A stretch of DNA of 64,000 bases from Nonomuraea indica. GTDB lineage: Bacteria > Actinomycetota > Actinomycetes > Streptosporangiales > Streptosporangiaceae. Under the pieces are notes generated by a model. It saw only the letters and a program-made list of their open reading frames with translations, was not told where the DNA came from and searched no databases. A program made the translations under genes and the position numbers. Shown piece by piece: positions 41,916-51,098 of the stretch. The first letter of the stretch is position 1, and each line of letters starts with the position of its first letter. The stretch is taken from positions 161,081 to 225,080 of the forward strand of contig NZ_KZ559471.1 in the NCBI RefSeq assembly GCF_002850745.1, read 5' to 3'.

Positions 41916-42862
41916 GAGGCGGCTCCCTTCGCGTGGGACAGACGGGGGTCGATGAGCGGGTGGGCCAGGTCGACGAGGAGGTTGACGCAGGCGAAGGCCA
42001 GCACCACCAGCAGGCTGACGGCCTGCACGACCGGGAAGTCCTTGACCGTGACGGAGCCGACGAGCAGCTGACCGATCCCCGACAGCCCGAAGGCGGTCTC
42101 CACGATCGAGGTGGCGACCAGCAGGCCGGCCACCACGGTCCCGGTCACGGTCGTGATCGGCCCGAGCGCGTTGCGCAGCACGTGCCTGCGGACCACCGCA
42201 CTGCCCGGGATCCCCCGGGAGCGGGCCACCTCGACGTGGTCGCGGCCCAGCTCCTCCAGCATGGAGGCGCGGGTGACCCGGGCCAGCAGGCCGGTGAAGG
42301 TCAGCGCGAGCGCCACCGCGGGGAGCGTCAGGTGGCTGATCCGGCCGCCGAGGCCGCTGCCGTTGCCGAAGGCGGGGAACCAGCCGAGCCGGACGGAGAA
42401 CAGCGAGACCAGCCCGATCGCGGCCACGAACGCCGGGGTGGCCGTGGCGACGCCGGTCCCGACGAGGACGAGCCGGTCGACGGCGCCCGGCCGCAGCGCG
42501 GCCAGCGCACCGAGCGTCAGCCCGACGAGCACGATGAGCAGGGCGGCGTAGCCGACGAGCCAGAGCGTCGTCGGCAGCCGGGCCAGGATCAGGTCGGCGA
42601 CGTCCTGCCTGAACTGCACGGACCGGCCGAGGTCGCCGGTGAGCACGCCGCCGGCCCACTTGACGTACTGGACGGGGAGGGGGTCGTCGAGGTGGTACTG
42701 CGCCTCGATCGCCGCGACGGCCTCCGGCGACGCGGAGCGACCTCCGAGGAGGAAGGTCGCCGGGTCGCCGGGGGCGAGGTGGACCGAGCCGAAGACCGCG
42801 AGCGAGGTGACGAGCAGCGTCGCGAGGATGCCGCCCGCCCTGCGGAGGAGGAAACCTGCCAT
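41912..42862 (-). CDS. Peptide-type ABC permease (DppB/OppB-like)
   Basis: 316 residues. It starts MAGFLLRRAGGILATLLVTS and has LAPGDPATFLLGG and VQYVKWAGGVLTGDLGRSVQF, the typical OppB opening, with six spans and RASMLEELGRDHVEVARSRG as the ATPase-coupling loop. It begins 8 bp after the binding-protein gene. Confidence 0.93.
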   Translation of the reverse strand: MAGFLLRRAGGILATLLVTSLAVFGSVHLAPGDPATFLLGGRSASPEAVAAIEAQYHLDDPLPVQYVKWAGGVLTGDLGRSVQFRQDVADLILARLPTTLWLVGYAALLIVLVGLTLGALAALRPGAVDRLVLVGTGVATATPAFVAAIGLVSLFSVRLGWFPAFGNGSGLGGRISHLTLPAVALALTFTGLLARVTRASMLEELGRDHVEVARSRGIPGSAVVRRHVLRNALGPITTVTGTVVAGLLVATSIVETAFGLSGIGQLLVGSVTVKDFPVVQAVSLLVVLAFACVNLLVDLAHPLIDPRLSHAKGAAS

Positions 42863-42870
42863 GAGCGGGC

Positions 42871-44487
42871 TCAGCCGGCCGAGCCCAGGGCGGCGGCCCA
42901 GGGGTAGACGAGCTGGGCGATGCCGGTCGGCGCGCCCGTGATCCTGTTGTTGACGAACACGCTGTGCGGCACCTCGTACAGCGGGATCCAGACGAGTTCG
43001 CGGACGGCGATCTCCTGGAGCCTGGCGACCGTGGCGGCGCGGGCGGCCGGGTCGGCCTGGGCGTTGGCCTCGTCGACCAGGGCGTCGTAGGCGGGGTTGG
43101 TGTAACCGCCGTAGTTGGCGAAGTTGCCGGTCTGCAGGACGCCGTAGAACTCCAGCGGGTCGGGGGTGGAGTCGTACCAGGTCGTCATCACCAGGTCGAG
43201 GCCCTCGCGGGCCTTGGCGTCGGCGAACAACGCCGAATAGGCGTCGGGGGCGACGGCCTTCAGCTCGACCCGCAGGCCGATGGCCTGCCCCGCCGACTGC
43301 ACCGCGTTGGCGATGACGCCGATCTCGGGGGAGAGCGTGCTGGTCGCCATCACGATCTTCCTACCGGCGGCGCCGGCCTCCTGGACGAGTTTCCGGGCGG
43401 CGGCGAGGTCCTGGCCGAGCGGTGGGAGCCGGTCGTAGTAGCCCTTGGCCGCCTCGGGGGCGATGCCCCAGGCGCCGATGGCGGCGGGCGCCTTCGACGG
43501 TGTGCCGACGCCGGCCGCGGCGGCCTTGATGATGCCGGGGCGGTCCAGTGCCATGGACAGCGCCCTGCGGACCCGGAGATCGCCCAGCGTGCCCTTGAGA
43601 TCGGTGGGGATGAGGTTCACGGCCGTGGTGTTGGGGCCGAAGTAGAGCCTGCCGGTCGTGGCGGCGCGCAGCCTGGCGAAGCCGCTCGACGGCAGCAGGT
43701 AGCCGCCGTCGACCTCGCCGGCGAGGAGCGCGTTGACGCGGGCGGCGGGGTCCTGGATGAAGACGTGCCGGATCGTGCCCGCCTTGGGGGCGAGCGCCCG
43801 GTCCCAGTAGCCGTCGAACTTCCTGAGGGTGATCGACTGGCCCTTCTGCCAGCCGTCGAACGCGTACGGGCCGGTGCAGTCCACGCCGGCGTCCGGGGTG
43901 CCGTAGCCCCGCTCGGCGAGGGACGCGGCGGAGGCGACGGTGCCGGCGGAGGTGCCCATCTGCTCGTTGAAGAGCTGGTCGGGCTTCTTCAGGCGGACGG
44001 TGACCTCCAGCGGCCCGGTCTTCTCGATCGACGTGACGTTCTGGAAGACCGACACCCAGTAGGAGCCGACCTCGGGGTCCATGTGGCGGCGCAGGCTGGC
44101 GACCACGTCGTCGGCGGTGAGCGTGGACCCGTCGTGGAACCGCACGCCCGAGCGGATCGTGTACACCCAGCGCCTGGGGTCGGGGCTGGCCACGGCGACG
44201 GCGAGGCCCGGCTCCAGCCGCATGTCGGGGGTGATCCGCATGAGCTGCTCGCACACGTTGGCGAGCACGGTGTTGGGCGGGTAGTCGAAGGCGTAGGCGT
44301 AGTCGAGGGACTGCGGTTCGGCGTAGAGCGACCAGGTCACCGCGTCGACCGGGCCCTTGGCCGGGGGCATGTCGCCGGTGATCTCGAAGGGGACGGAGCC
44401 GTCGGGGCCGGCGGGGTGGGGGCCGCCGCAGGCGGCGGCCGCGAGTGCGAGCGACGCGGTCGCGGCGGCGAAGCGGGAGGTGCGCAT
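42871..44487 (-). CDS. ABC transporter solute-binding protein, family 5 (peptide/nickel type)
   Basis: 538 residues from ATG 44487 with AGAGGTGG 5 bases upstream. A signal peptide ends LAAAACGG, a likely but weak lipobox, so it is probably a lipoprotein. The family-5 pattern is clear: WSLYAEPQSLDYAYAFDYPPN, VYTIRSGVRFHDGSTLTADDVV, and LRVRRALSMALDRPGI. Such proteins capture oligopeptides, opines or other amide-containing solutes; the nearby amidase and amidohydrolase favour a non-peptide amide. It is the first gene of a seven-gene operon facing a LacI regulator. Confidence 0.92.
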   Translation of the reverse strand: MRTSRFAAATASLALAAAACGGPHPAGPDGSVPFEITGDMPPAKGPVDAVTWSLYAEPQSLDYAYAFDYPPNTVLANVCEQLMRITPDMRLEPGLAVAVASPDPRRWVYTIRSGVRFHDGSTLTADDVVASLRRHMDPEVGSYWVSVFQNVTSIEKTGPLEVTVRLKKPDQLFNEQMGTSAGTVASAASLAERGYGTPDAGVDCTGPYAFDGWQKGQSITLRKFDGYWDRALAPKAGTIRHVFIQDPAARVNALLAGEVDGGYLLPSSGFARLRAATTGRLYFGPNTTAVNLIPTDLKGTLGDLRVRRALSMALDRPGIIKAAAAGVGTPSKAPAAIGAWGIAPEAAKGYYDRLPPLGQDLAAARKLVQEAGAAGRKIVMATSTLSPEIGVIANAVQSAGQAIGLRVELKAVAPDAYSALFADAKAREGLDLVMTTWYDSTPDPLEFYGVLQTGNFANYGGYTNPAYDALVDEANAQADPAARAATVARLQEIAVRELVWIPLYEVPHSVFVNNRITGAPTGIAQLVYPWAAALGSAG

Positions 44488-44555
44488 CGGACCACCTCTT
44501 TCTGGGGTGGGGTGCCGTATGGCGGGCGGCTCGAGTGGCAGCGAGTATTCGTGAA

Positions 44556-44592
44556 GGAACGTTCCCGCACAAGGGGGTGGAGGAACGATTCC
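44556..44592. promoter_or_regulatory. Pair of candidate LacI-family operators
   Basis: GGAACGTTCC (44556-44565) is a perfect 10-bp palindrome centred on CG. A second similar site, GGAACGATTCC, lies at 44582-44592. The CG centre is typical of LacI-family operators. Both lie between the binding-protein gene (44487, minus) and the LacI gene (44646, plus). Confidence 0.6.
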
Positions 44593-44645
44593 GTAACGGC
44601 AGGCGAGCTGGCGGGCCGCCGGATCCGATGGCAGGATCGCTGCCC

Positions 44646-45722
44646 ATGAGCCAGTCAGACCGCTTCGTCCCCCGGGTGCGCCTCGTGGACGTGGCCCGCG
44701 CGGCGGGGGTGTCCAAGACGACCGTGTCCGCCGCGCTCAACGGCACCGGACGGCTGCCCGCGGCCACCCGCGAACACGTCCGGCAGGTGGCGCGCCGCCT
44801 GGGCTACCGTCCGAACGCCACCGCGCGGCTGCTGCGCACCGGGCACGCCCGGCTGCTCGGCCTGGTGGCACGCGAGTACGTCGAGACCCCGTGGGTCTAC
44901 GCGGAGCTGGCCTACTTCGGGCAACTCGTCATCGCCACCACCCGGGCGGCCCTGGCCCACGGGTACGGGGTCGTCCTGCTGCCCACCTCCGGACCTGACG
45001 ACTGCTGGCTGGACATGCCGCTGGACGGCGTGTTCGTGGTCGACCCGGTCGCGGGAGACCCGATGGTCGGCGACTTCCTCGCGGCGGGCGTTCCCGTGGT
45101 CTCCGACCGGCGGGCGCTGGCGGCGGTCGCGGACGGGTCGCGACAGGAACTCGGCCGGTGGGTGGACTTCGACCACGGCGACGCGGCGCGCGGGGTCCTC
45201 GACCACCTGGAGGCCGCCGGGGCCGAGCGGATCGCCGTCGTCGCGGGCGCCACCACGGCCTGCTTCCACCAGGAGTCGGTCCAGGCCTACCGCGACTGGT
45301 GCGCCGAGCGGGGCCGCTCTCCCCTCGTCTCCTACCTGTCAGGCCCCGGCGTGCGGCGGGCGCTGGGGGCGGTCGAGGAGCTGCTCGACGACCCCGTCCC
45401 GCCGGACGCGCTCTTCGTCCTGGTCGAGGCCAACCCGCCGCTGCTGCTGGACGCGATCCAGCGCCGCGGGCTGTCCGTGCCCGACGACCTGCTGCTCGTC
45501 TGCACGACCGAGGACCCGGCGGCCCGCTACACCAAGCCGCCGATCAGCACGCTCGGCTTCCTGCCCGGGGAGACCGCCGAGACCGCGGTGGAGCTGCTCG
45601 TCGACTGCGTCGAGGACCGCGAGGGCGACCGCGGCCGCCTCTTCACGGCCGACTTCCAGGCCCGCGCGTCCTCGGCCGGGCTGCGGCGTCGCCCGGGCCG
45701 CGCACCTCACCGCACCTCGTAG
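44646..45722 (+). CDS. LacI-family transcription regulator of the amide-uptake operon
   Basis: 358 residues. N-terminal HTH VRLVDVARAAGVSKTTVSAALNGTGRLP with hinge helix PNATARLLRTGH, then a periplasmic-binding-like sensor domain. It usually acts as a repressor released by the imported solute. ATG 44646 is chosen because the HTH begins about 10 residues later; AGGA lies 9-10 bases upstream. It is divergent from the ABC/amidase operon with two operator-like sites between, and its last 16 bp overlap the convergent DUF3237 gene. Confidence 0.92.
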   Translation: MSQSDRFVPRVRLVDVARAAGVSKTTVSAALNGTGRLPAATREHVRQVARRLGYRPNATARLLRTGHARLLGLVAREYVETPWVYAELAYFGQLVIATTRAALAHGYGVVLLPTSGPDDCWLDMPLDGVFVVDPVAGDPMVGDFLAAGVPVVSDRRALAAVADGSRQELGRWVDFDHGDAARGVLDHLEAAGAERIAVVAGATTACFHQESVQAYRDWCAERGRSPLVSYLSGPGVRRALGAVEELLDDPVPPDALFVLVEANPPLLLDAIQRRGLSVPDDLLLVCTTEDPAARYTKPPISTLGFLPGETAETAVELLVDCVEDREGDRGRLFTADFQARASSAGLRRRPGRAPHRTS

Positions 45723-46162
45723 GCGTCGTAGAGCACGGCGTCGCGGGTCCGCACGGCCGAGGCGACGGCCAGCGAGCGGTTGAGCCAGCGATAGCCGGGC
45801 GCTCCCGTCTCGAACCGGCAGAACAGCCGGAAGTAGTAGTCGCCCGGGTCCACCTCCTCGCCGCGCGCGAGCCGCGCCAGGACGTCGGGCGCGCCGTGCC
45901 GGATCCCGGTGGTCCGCAGGTAGATCAGGGCGCCGTCGGAGGTGCGAAGCGTGTAGCGGGTGTCGATGCTCGCGCTTCCGTCGGCGTGGACGAGCTGCCA
46001 GTCGGCCCCGCCCGGCAGGATCTCGCCCGACAGCCGTGGCCCCTGGAACGAGCCGCCGGTGATGGCGATGATCCGGCGGCGGCCCCAGGGCGAGTCGCCG
46101 AGCTCCAGGATCGGGTCCAGCTCGACCCGGAAGGCGGCCAGCAGGGCCAGCTCGGGCCTCAT
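45707..46162 (-). CDS. DUF3237 family protein
   Basis: 151 residues. DUF3237 pattern: LELGDSPWGRRRIIAITGGSFQGPRLSGEILPGGADWQL, TRYTLRTSDGALIYLRTTGIR and YYFRLFCRFETGAPGYRWLNRSLAVA. The family forms a lipocalin-like barrel and often sits beside hydroxylases of aromatic compounds; no reaction is established. ATG 46162 overlaps the stop of the FAD monooxygenase gene (ATGA), so the two are co-translated and probably work on one substrate. Its 3' end overlaps the convergent LacI gene by 16 bp. Confidence 0.9.
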   Translation of the reverse strand: MRPELALLAAFRVELDPILELGDSPWGRRRIIAITGGSFQGPRLSGEILPGGADWQLVHADGSASIDTRYTLRTSDGALIYLRTTGIRHGAPDVLARLARGEEVDPGDYYFRLFCRFETGAPGYRWLNRSLAVASAVRTRDAVLYDAYEVR

Positions 46163-47400
46163 GCCGGCGCCACGCCGTAGGAGGGGCGCTCGTTGAGCAG
46201 CCGGGGATCGAAGCCGGCGGTCCGCTTGTAGGCGGCCGCGATGCTCTCGCGCTCGGCCAGCGGGATCACGTCCTCGATGTCGGCGAACCCCGCCGGGGCG
46301 CGCTCGTGGGCGATCTTCATCACGACCTCCGGCCCCATGCCCCGGTTGGCCTGGCACAGGGCGGTCGTGACGGGCCGCCGCCGCTCCTCGTAGGCGGCCA
46401 GGGCCTGCTCGGGTGACGGGCCGACGGCGAGCTCGTAGGCGAGCACGCGGGCGTCGAGCACCGCCTGGGAGGCGCCGTTGGAGCCGATGGGGTACATGGC
46501 GTGGGCGGCGTCGCCGAGCAGCGTGACCCGGCCGTGCGACCAGCGGGGGAGCGGGTCGCGGTCCACCATCGGGTACTCGTAGACGGCCTCGGCCGCCGAG
46601 ACCAGCCCCGGCACGTCCAGCCAGTCGAACCGCCAGCCGCCGAAATGGCGCAGCACCTCGGCCGGCTCGACGGCCCGGTTCCAGTCGCCGGGCGCGACGG
46701 CCCGCTCCGCGGGCCGCTCGGCGATCCAGTTGACCAGGCCCGGGTCGCCCTCCTCGATCGGATAGGCGACGAACTTCGCGGTGCCGTCCCCGGCCATGAC
46801 CATGGACCGGCCGGACAGGAACGGCCGCGCCCGGGACACCCCGCGCCAGAGGACCAGGCCGTTCCACGGGGGCGGGCCCTCGCCGGGGTGGAGCCGGGCC
46901 CGGACCGCCGAACGGATCCCGTCAGCGCCGACGAGCACGTCACCGGCCAGCTGGGCCTCCCCGCCGGCCGTCCGGAACCGGGCGGACACCCGGCCGCCCC
47001 CCTGGTGAAAGCCGGTGAGCGTGTGCCCGGTCCGCACCGCCTCCTCGCCCAGCCGCTCGCGGACGGCCGCCAGCAGCATCATCTGCAGCCTGCCCCGGTG
47101 CACCGAGAACTGCGGCCACCGGTATCCGGCGCCCAGACCGCGGGGCTCGGACCAGATCGGCGACCCGTGGCGGTCGTGGTAGGACAGCTCGGCGGTGGGC
47201 ACGCCGATCCCGGCGAGCCGGTCGGCCATGCCCAGCTCGGTCAGCTCGCGGACCGCGTGCGGCAGCAGGTTGATGCCCACGCCCAGCGGGCGCAGCTCCG
47301 CGGCGGCCTCGGCGACGACCACGTCCGTGATGCCCGCCGCGTGCAGGCTCAGGGCCGAGACCAGCCCGCCGATGCCGCCGCCCACGATGACCACTCGCAT
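46159..47400 (-). CDS. FAD-dependent aromatic-ring monooxygenase (salicylate-hydroxylase type)
   Basis: 413 residues. Rossmann GGGIGG near residues 7-12, GADGIRSAVRARL (DG motif), and TLLGDAAHAMYPIGSNGASQAVLDA (GD motif) mark a group A flavoprotein hydroxylase. These use NAD(P)H and O2 to hydroxylate phenolic acids or similar rings. It is the first gene of a two-gene operon with DUF3237, divergent from a MarR regulator 95 bp away, which suggests a small aromatic catabolism or detoxification unit induced by its substrate. Confidence 0.92.
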   Translation of the reverse strand: MRVVIVGGGIGGLVSALSLHAAGITDVVVAEAAAELRPLGVGINLLPHAVRELTELGMADRLAGIGVPTAELSYHDRHGSPIWSEPRGLGAGYRWPQFSVHRGRLQMMLLAAVRERLGEEAVRTGHTLTGFHQGGGRVSARFRTAGGEAQLAGDVLVGADGIRSAVRARLHPGEGPPPWNGLVLWRGVSRARPFLSGRSMVMAGDGTAKFVAYPIEEGDPGLVNWIAERPAERAVAPGDWNRAVEPAEVLRHFGGWRFDWLDVPGLVSAAEAVYEYPMVDRDPLPRWSHGRVTLLGDAAHAMYPIGSNGASQAVLDARVLAYELAVGPSPEQALAAYEERRRPVTTALCQANRGMGPEVVMKIAHERAPAGFADIEDVIPLAERESIAAAYKRTAGFDPRLLNERPSYGVAPA

Positions 47401-47495
47401 CGTGCCTCCCGGTTATGATTATGGCCTTAACTGTTTTGCCCTTCATCATCTGGGCGCGTAGGCCGTCACGCAAGAGCCCTGGGAAGATCGGACGC

Positions 47496-47996
47496 ATGGA
47501 CGAATCGGCGGAGAGCTGGTACGCGAGGTATGCGGCGGACCGGGTGGCCGGCATGGGGTCCCCGGCCGAGTCCCGCGCCTTCACGCTCTCCTACAACCTG
47601 CTGCAGCTCTCCCAGCTGCTGGTCAACGACCTGGAAGCGCAGGTGCACCGGCCGCGCGGCCTCACCCTGCCGGGCTTCCGGCTCATGTTCAAGCTGTGGC
47701 TGCTCGGCCCGACCCGGCCGGCCAGGCTGGCCGAGCTGTCCGTGCTGACCCGCTCGGCCGTGTCCAATCTGGTCAACACGCTGGAGCGCGACGGCTTCGT
47801 GGCCCGCAGCCGGACCGCCGCCGACCGGAGGTCGGTCCACGTCGACCTCACCGAGAAGGGGCGGGCGACGATGGGCGAGGCCTTCGAGCTCCAGCTCCGG
47901 CGCGAGCACGCCTGGTTCGCCGCGCTGGACGAGCACGAGCAGGGGCGCTTCAGCTCCACGGCGCGCAGGCTCATCGAGTCCCGGCCGCAGGACTGA
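47496..47996 (+). CDS. MarR-family transcription regulator
   Basis: 166 residues from ATG 47496. Winged helix ARLAELSVLTRSAVSNLVNTLERDGFVARSRTAADRRSVHVDLTEKG is typical MarR, with N- and C-terminal dimerisation helices. MarR proteins usually repress a divergent gene and are released by phenolic ligands, here probably the substrate of the FAD monooxygenase. The 95-bp spacer has an AT-rich patch with GTTA...TAAC arms (47412-47431) that may be the operator. A strong hairpin follows the stop. Confidence 0.92.
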   Translation: MDESAESWYARYAADRVAGMGSPAESRAFTLSYNLLQLSQLLVNDLEAQVHRPRGLTLPGFRLMFKLWLLGPTRPARLAELSVLTRSAVSNLVNTLERDGFVARSRTAADRRSVHVDLTEKGRATMGEAFELQLRREHAWFAALDEHEQGRFSSTARRLIESRPQD

Positions 47997-48008
47997 CGAC
48001 GCGCCGGC

Positions 48009-48046
48009 CCCTCGGCGTGCCGCCCGTCCAGGCGGCACGCCGAGGG
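48009..48046. terminator. Perfect 16-bp stem between convergent genes
   Basis: CCCTCGGCGTGCCGCC (48009-48024), 6-base loop, then the exact complement (48031-48046). It lies between the MarR stop (47996) and the GH38 stop (48054) and probably ends both transcripts. Confidence 0.8.
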
Positions 48047-48053
48047 AGCGCGC

Positions 48054-51000
48054 TCAGCGGCTGAAGCGCAGCGTGACCAGCTCGAACGGGCGCAGCGACA
48101 CCGCGACCGACCCGTCGGCGAGCTCCGGCGCGACCGCGTCGGCGAGCGGACGCTCCAGCAGGTCGGTCACGGCCACGCCGGTGGCGGCGAAGCCCGTGGA
48201 GACGCAAGCGCGGGCCCGGCCTCCGCGTGACTCGTGGAAGCGGACGACGACGTCCCCGCTGCCGTCGTCGGCCAGCTTCACGGCGGTCACCACGACCGCG
48301 TCGTCGTCCACGGTGACCAGCGGCGCGACCTCGCCGTCGCCGGGGACCCGCCGCTCGGGCAGGTTGACGAACCAGCCCTCGCGCACCGCGTCGCCGATCG
48401 CCGCGCCGGGCACCAGCACGTGCCGGAACCGATGCAGGCCCTGGTCGGTCTCGGGGTCGGGGAACCGCGGCGCCCGCAGCAGCGACACCCGCAGCGTGGT
48501 CGTCGTGCCCGAGTCGCACGCCCGTACGGTGCGGGTCACGTCGTGGCCGTAGGTGGAGTCGGTGACGAGCGCCACCCCCCAGCCCGGCTCCTCCACGTGG
48601 ACGAACTTGTGGTTGCACGCCTCGAACTTGGCCGCCTCCCAGCTCGTGTTGGTGTGGGTGGCGCGGAAGGCGTGGCCGTACTGGCTCTCGGCGGCGTACC
48701 GGTCGGCGTGCACGTCCAGCGGGAAGGCCAGCTTGAGGAACTTCTCGGTCTCGTGCCAGTCGACCTCGGTGCGGATGTCGAGCCGCCCGGCCTCCACGGT
48801 GAGGACCTGCGTCACCCGGGACGCGCCGAACGAGCGCACCACGCGGACCGAGCCCGGCGCCTCACCGGGGGCGACCTCGTCGGCGTCCACCAGGTCGGTC
48901 ACCGTGTTCCGGTAGAACTGGTCCACGTCCCAGGCATCCCACATGTTGGGGAAGTCGGGGTGGATCTGCAGCAGGTTGGCAGGCTGCCCCGGCGCGACCG
49001 CCTCGCGCTCCGCCCGCAGGTCGTACGCCGAGACGACGAGGCCGCGGCCGTCGATCACCACCCGGAGCAGGCCGTCGTCCAGGACGTACCCGCCCTCGCC
49101 GCGCGTTCGGACCGCGGCGGCGGGGGAGGGAGCCGGGACCGTGGCCGCGCCACCGGCCGGGACGCCGTTGCGGGCGTGCGGCGCCGCGTTGAAGACCAGC
49201 TCGCCGGAGGCGGGGTCGCCCGCGAGGGCCTGCTGCGCGCCGTCGATGATCTCGTTCAGCTCCGCGGCCACGGCGGCGTACGTCTTCTCGGCCTCGCGGT
49301 GCACCCAGGCGATGGACGAGCCGGGCAGGATGTCGTGGAACTGATGGAGCAGCACGGTCTTCCAGATGCGGTCGAGCCGCTCGTGGGGGTAGTCGAACCC
49401 GGCGCGCACCGAAGCGGTGGCCGCCCACAGCTCGGCCTCGCGCAGCAGCGACTCGCTGCGGCGGTTGCCCTGCTTGGTCCTGACCTGGCTGGTGAGCGTG
49501 GCGCGGTGCAGCTCCAGGTACAGCTCGCCGACCCAGACCGGTGGGGCGGGATACTCGGCCTCGGCCTTGGCGAAGAACTGGGCGGGTGTCTCCCAGGTGA
49601 CGGTGGCCGAGCCCTCCAGGTCGCGCATCCTGGCCGCCTTGGCGACCATCTCGCGGGTGGTGCCCCCGCCGCCGTCGCCCCAACCGGTGGGGGCCAGCGA
49701 GTGCCGGGCCACCCCCTTGTCGCGGAAGTTGCGGGCCGCGTGGGCGATCTCGCTGCCCTTCATCGAGCAGTTGTAGGTGTCGACGGGCGGGAAGTGGGTG
49801 AAGATCCGGGTGCCGTCGATGCCCTCCCACAGGAACGTGTGGTGGGGGAACGTGTTGACCTGGCTCCAGGAGATCTTCTGGGTGAGCAGCCACTTCGATC
49901 CGGCCGCCTTGATGATCTGCGGCAGGCCGGCGGCGAAGCCGAACGTGTCGGGCAGCCACACCTCCTGGTTCTCGACGCCGAACTCGTCGAGGAAGAACCG
50001 CTTGCCGTGCACGAACTGCCGGGCCATCGCCTCCGAGCCGGGCATGTTCGTGTCGGACTCCACCCACATGCCACCTGTCGGGACGAAGCGCCCCTCGGCC
50101 ACGGCCTTGACGACCCGGGACCAGACCTCCGGCCGGTGCTCCTTGAGCCACGCCCACTGCTGCGCCTGGGACATGGCGAAGACGAACTCCGGCTCGTCCT
50201 CCAGCAGCGCGGTTATGTTGGAGGTGGTGCGGGCGACCTTGCGCACGGTCTCGCGCAGCGGCCACAGCCAGGCTGAGTCGATGTGCGCGTGCCCGACCGC
50301 GCTGATCCGGTGCGCCGACGGCGCGGCCGGCGTGGCCAGCACCCCGGCCAGCTCGGCGCGGGCGGCGGCCGCCGTGGCGTTGACGTCCTGCAGGTCGATC
50401 CGGTCGAGGGCCCGCTCGACGGCGCGCAGCAGCTCCCAGCGGCGGGCGCCGTCCGCGGGCAGCTCCGCCATCAGCTCGCCGAGCACCTCCAGGTCGATCA
50501 CGAGCTGCCAGACGGTCTCGTCGAAGATCGCCAAGTCCATGCGGGCCAGCCGGTACTGCGGCTTGCTCCCGGCCGTCTCCCTGTCGCCGAGCTTCGTGGG
50601 CAGGAAGGGGTGGTAGTCGAGGATGACCGGGTTGGAGGCCGCCTCGACGTGCAGCCGCACCTCCTCGCCGCCCGCGACCGGCGCGCCGACGCGCACCCAC
50701 TGGTTGCGCGGGTTGAGGCCCTTCACCGGGCTGCCGTCGGGCCGGTAGACCAGGCCCTCGCACTGGAAACCCGGCATGTTCTCGTCGAAGCCCAGGTCGA
50801 GGACGGCCTCCACGGTCCGGCCCGCCCAGTCGGCGGGCACCGTGCCGGTGACCGTGAACCAGCTCGTGCCCCACGGCGCGCCCCACTCGTCACCGACCCT
50901 GATCGGCGTGGGCGAGGCCGCCAGGCCCTCGGCCACCGGCACGGGCTCGCCGGGCGCGTGCCACACGGCCACGTCGAGCGGCACGGAGGCGGGGTACACC

Positions 51001-51068
51001 GCGGGGCGGATCCGCTCGTCGAGGACACGCTTGAGGCGGGCTTCGACCAGTTGGCGGTCGTCATGCAT
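48054..51068 (-). CDS. GH38 alpha-mannosidase (cytoplasmic)
   Basis: 1004 residues, no signal peptide. An N-terminal beta domain (about 1-240) precedes the GH38 barrel: GHAHIDSAWLWP with zinc ligands His260, His262 and Asp264, the nucleophile Asp374 in LPDTFGF, and HQFHDILPGSS. A C-terminal beta-sandwich follows. The enzyme removes terminal alpha-linked mannose. It begins 31 bp after the MalG-like permease, as the last gene of the ABC operon, so it should act on imported oligosaccharides. The ATG has GAGGAG 9 bases upstream. It differs in layout from the second GH38 (59172), so they are likely to split linkages between them. Confidence 0.95.
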   Translation of the reverse strand: MHDDRQLVEARLKRVLDERIRPAVYPASVPLDVAVWHAPGEPVPVAEGLAASPTPIRVGDEWGAPWGTSWFTVTGTVPADWAGRTVEAVLDLGFDENMPGFQCEGLVYRPDGSPVKGLNPRNQWVRVGAPVAGGEEVRLHVEAASNPVILDYHPFLPTKLGDRETAGSKPQYRLARMDLAIFDETVWQLVIDLEVLGELMAELPADGARRWELLRAVERALDRIDLQDVNATAAAARAELAGVLATPAAPSAHRISAVGHAHIDSAWLWPLRETVRKVARTTSNITALLEDEPEFVFAMSQAQQWAWLKEHRPEVWSRVVKAVAEGRFVPTGGMWVESDTNMPGSEAMARQFVHGKRFFLDEFGVENQEVWLPDTFGFAAGLPQIIKAAGSKWLLTQKISWSQVNTFPHHTFLWEGIDGTRIFTHFPPVDTYNCSMKGSEIAHAARNFRDKGVARHSLAPTGWGDGGGGTTREMVAKAARMRDLEGSATVTWETPAQFFAKAEAEYPAPPVWVGELYLELHRATLTSQVRTKQGNRRSESLLREAELWAATASVRAGFDYPHERLDRIWKTVLLHQFHDILPGSSIAWVHREAEKTYAAVAAELNEIIDGAQQALAGDPASGELVFNAAPHARNGVPAGGAATVPAPSPAAAVRTRGEGGYVLDDGLLRVVIDGRGLVVSAYDLRAEREAVAPGQPANLLQIHPDFPNMWDAWDVDQFYRNTVTDLVDADEVAPGEAPGSVRVVRSFGASRVTQVLTVEAGRLDIRTEVDWHETEKFLKLAFPLDVHADRYAAESQYGHAFRATHTNTSWEAAKFEACNHKFVHVEEPGWGVALVTDSTYGHDVTRTVRACDSGTTTTLRVSLLRAPRFPDPETDQGLHRFRHVLVPGAAIGDAVREGWFVNLPERRVPGDGEVAPLVTVDDDAVVVTAVKLADDGSGDVVVRFHESRGGRARACVSTGFAATGVAVTDLLERPLADAVAPELADGSVAVSLRPFELVTLRFSR

Positions 51069-51098
51069 GGAGGGGTACTCCTCGTTCTGGTAACCGGT

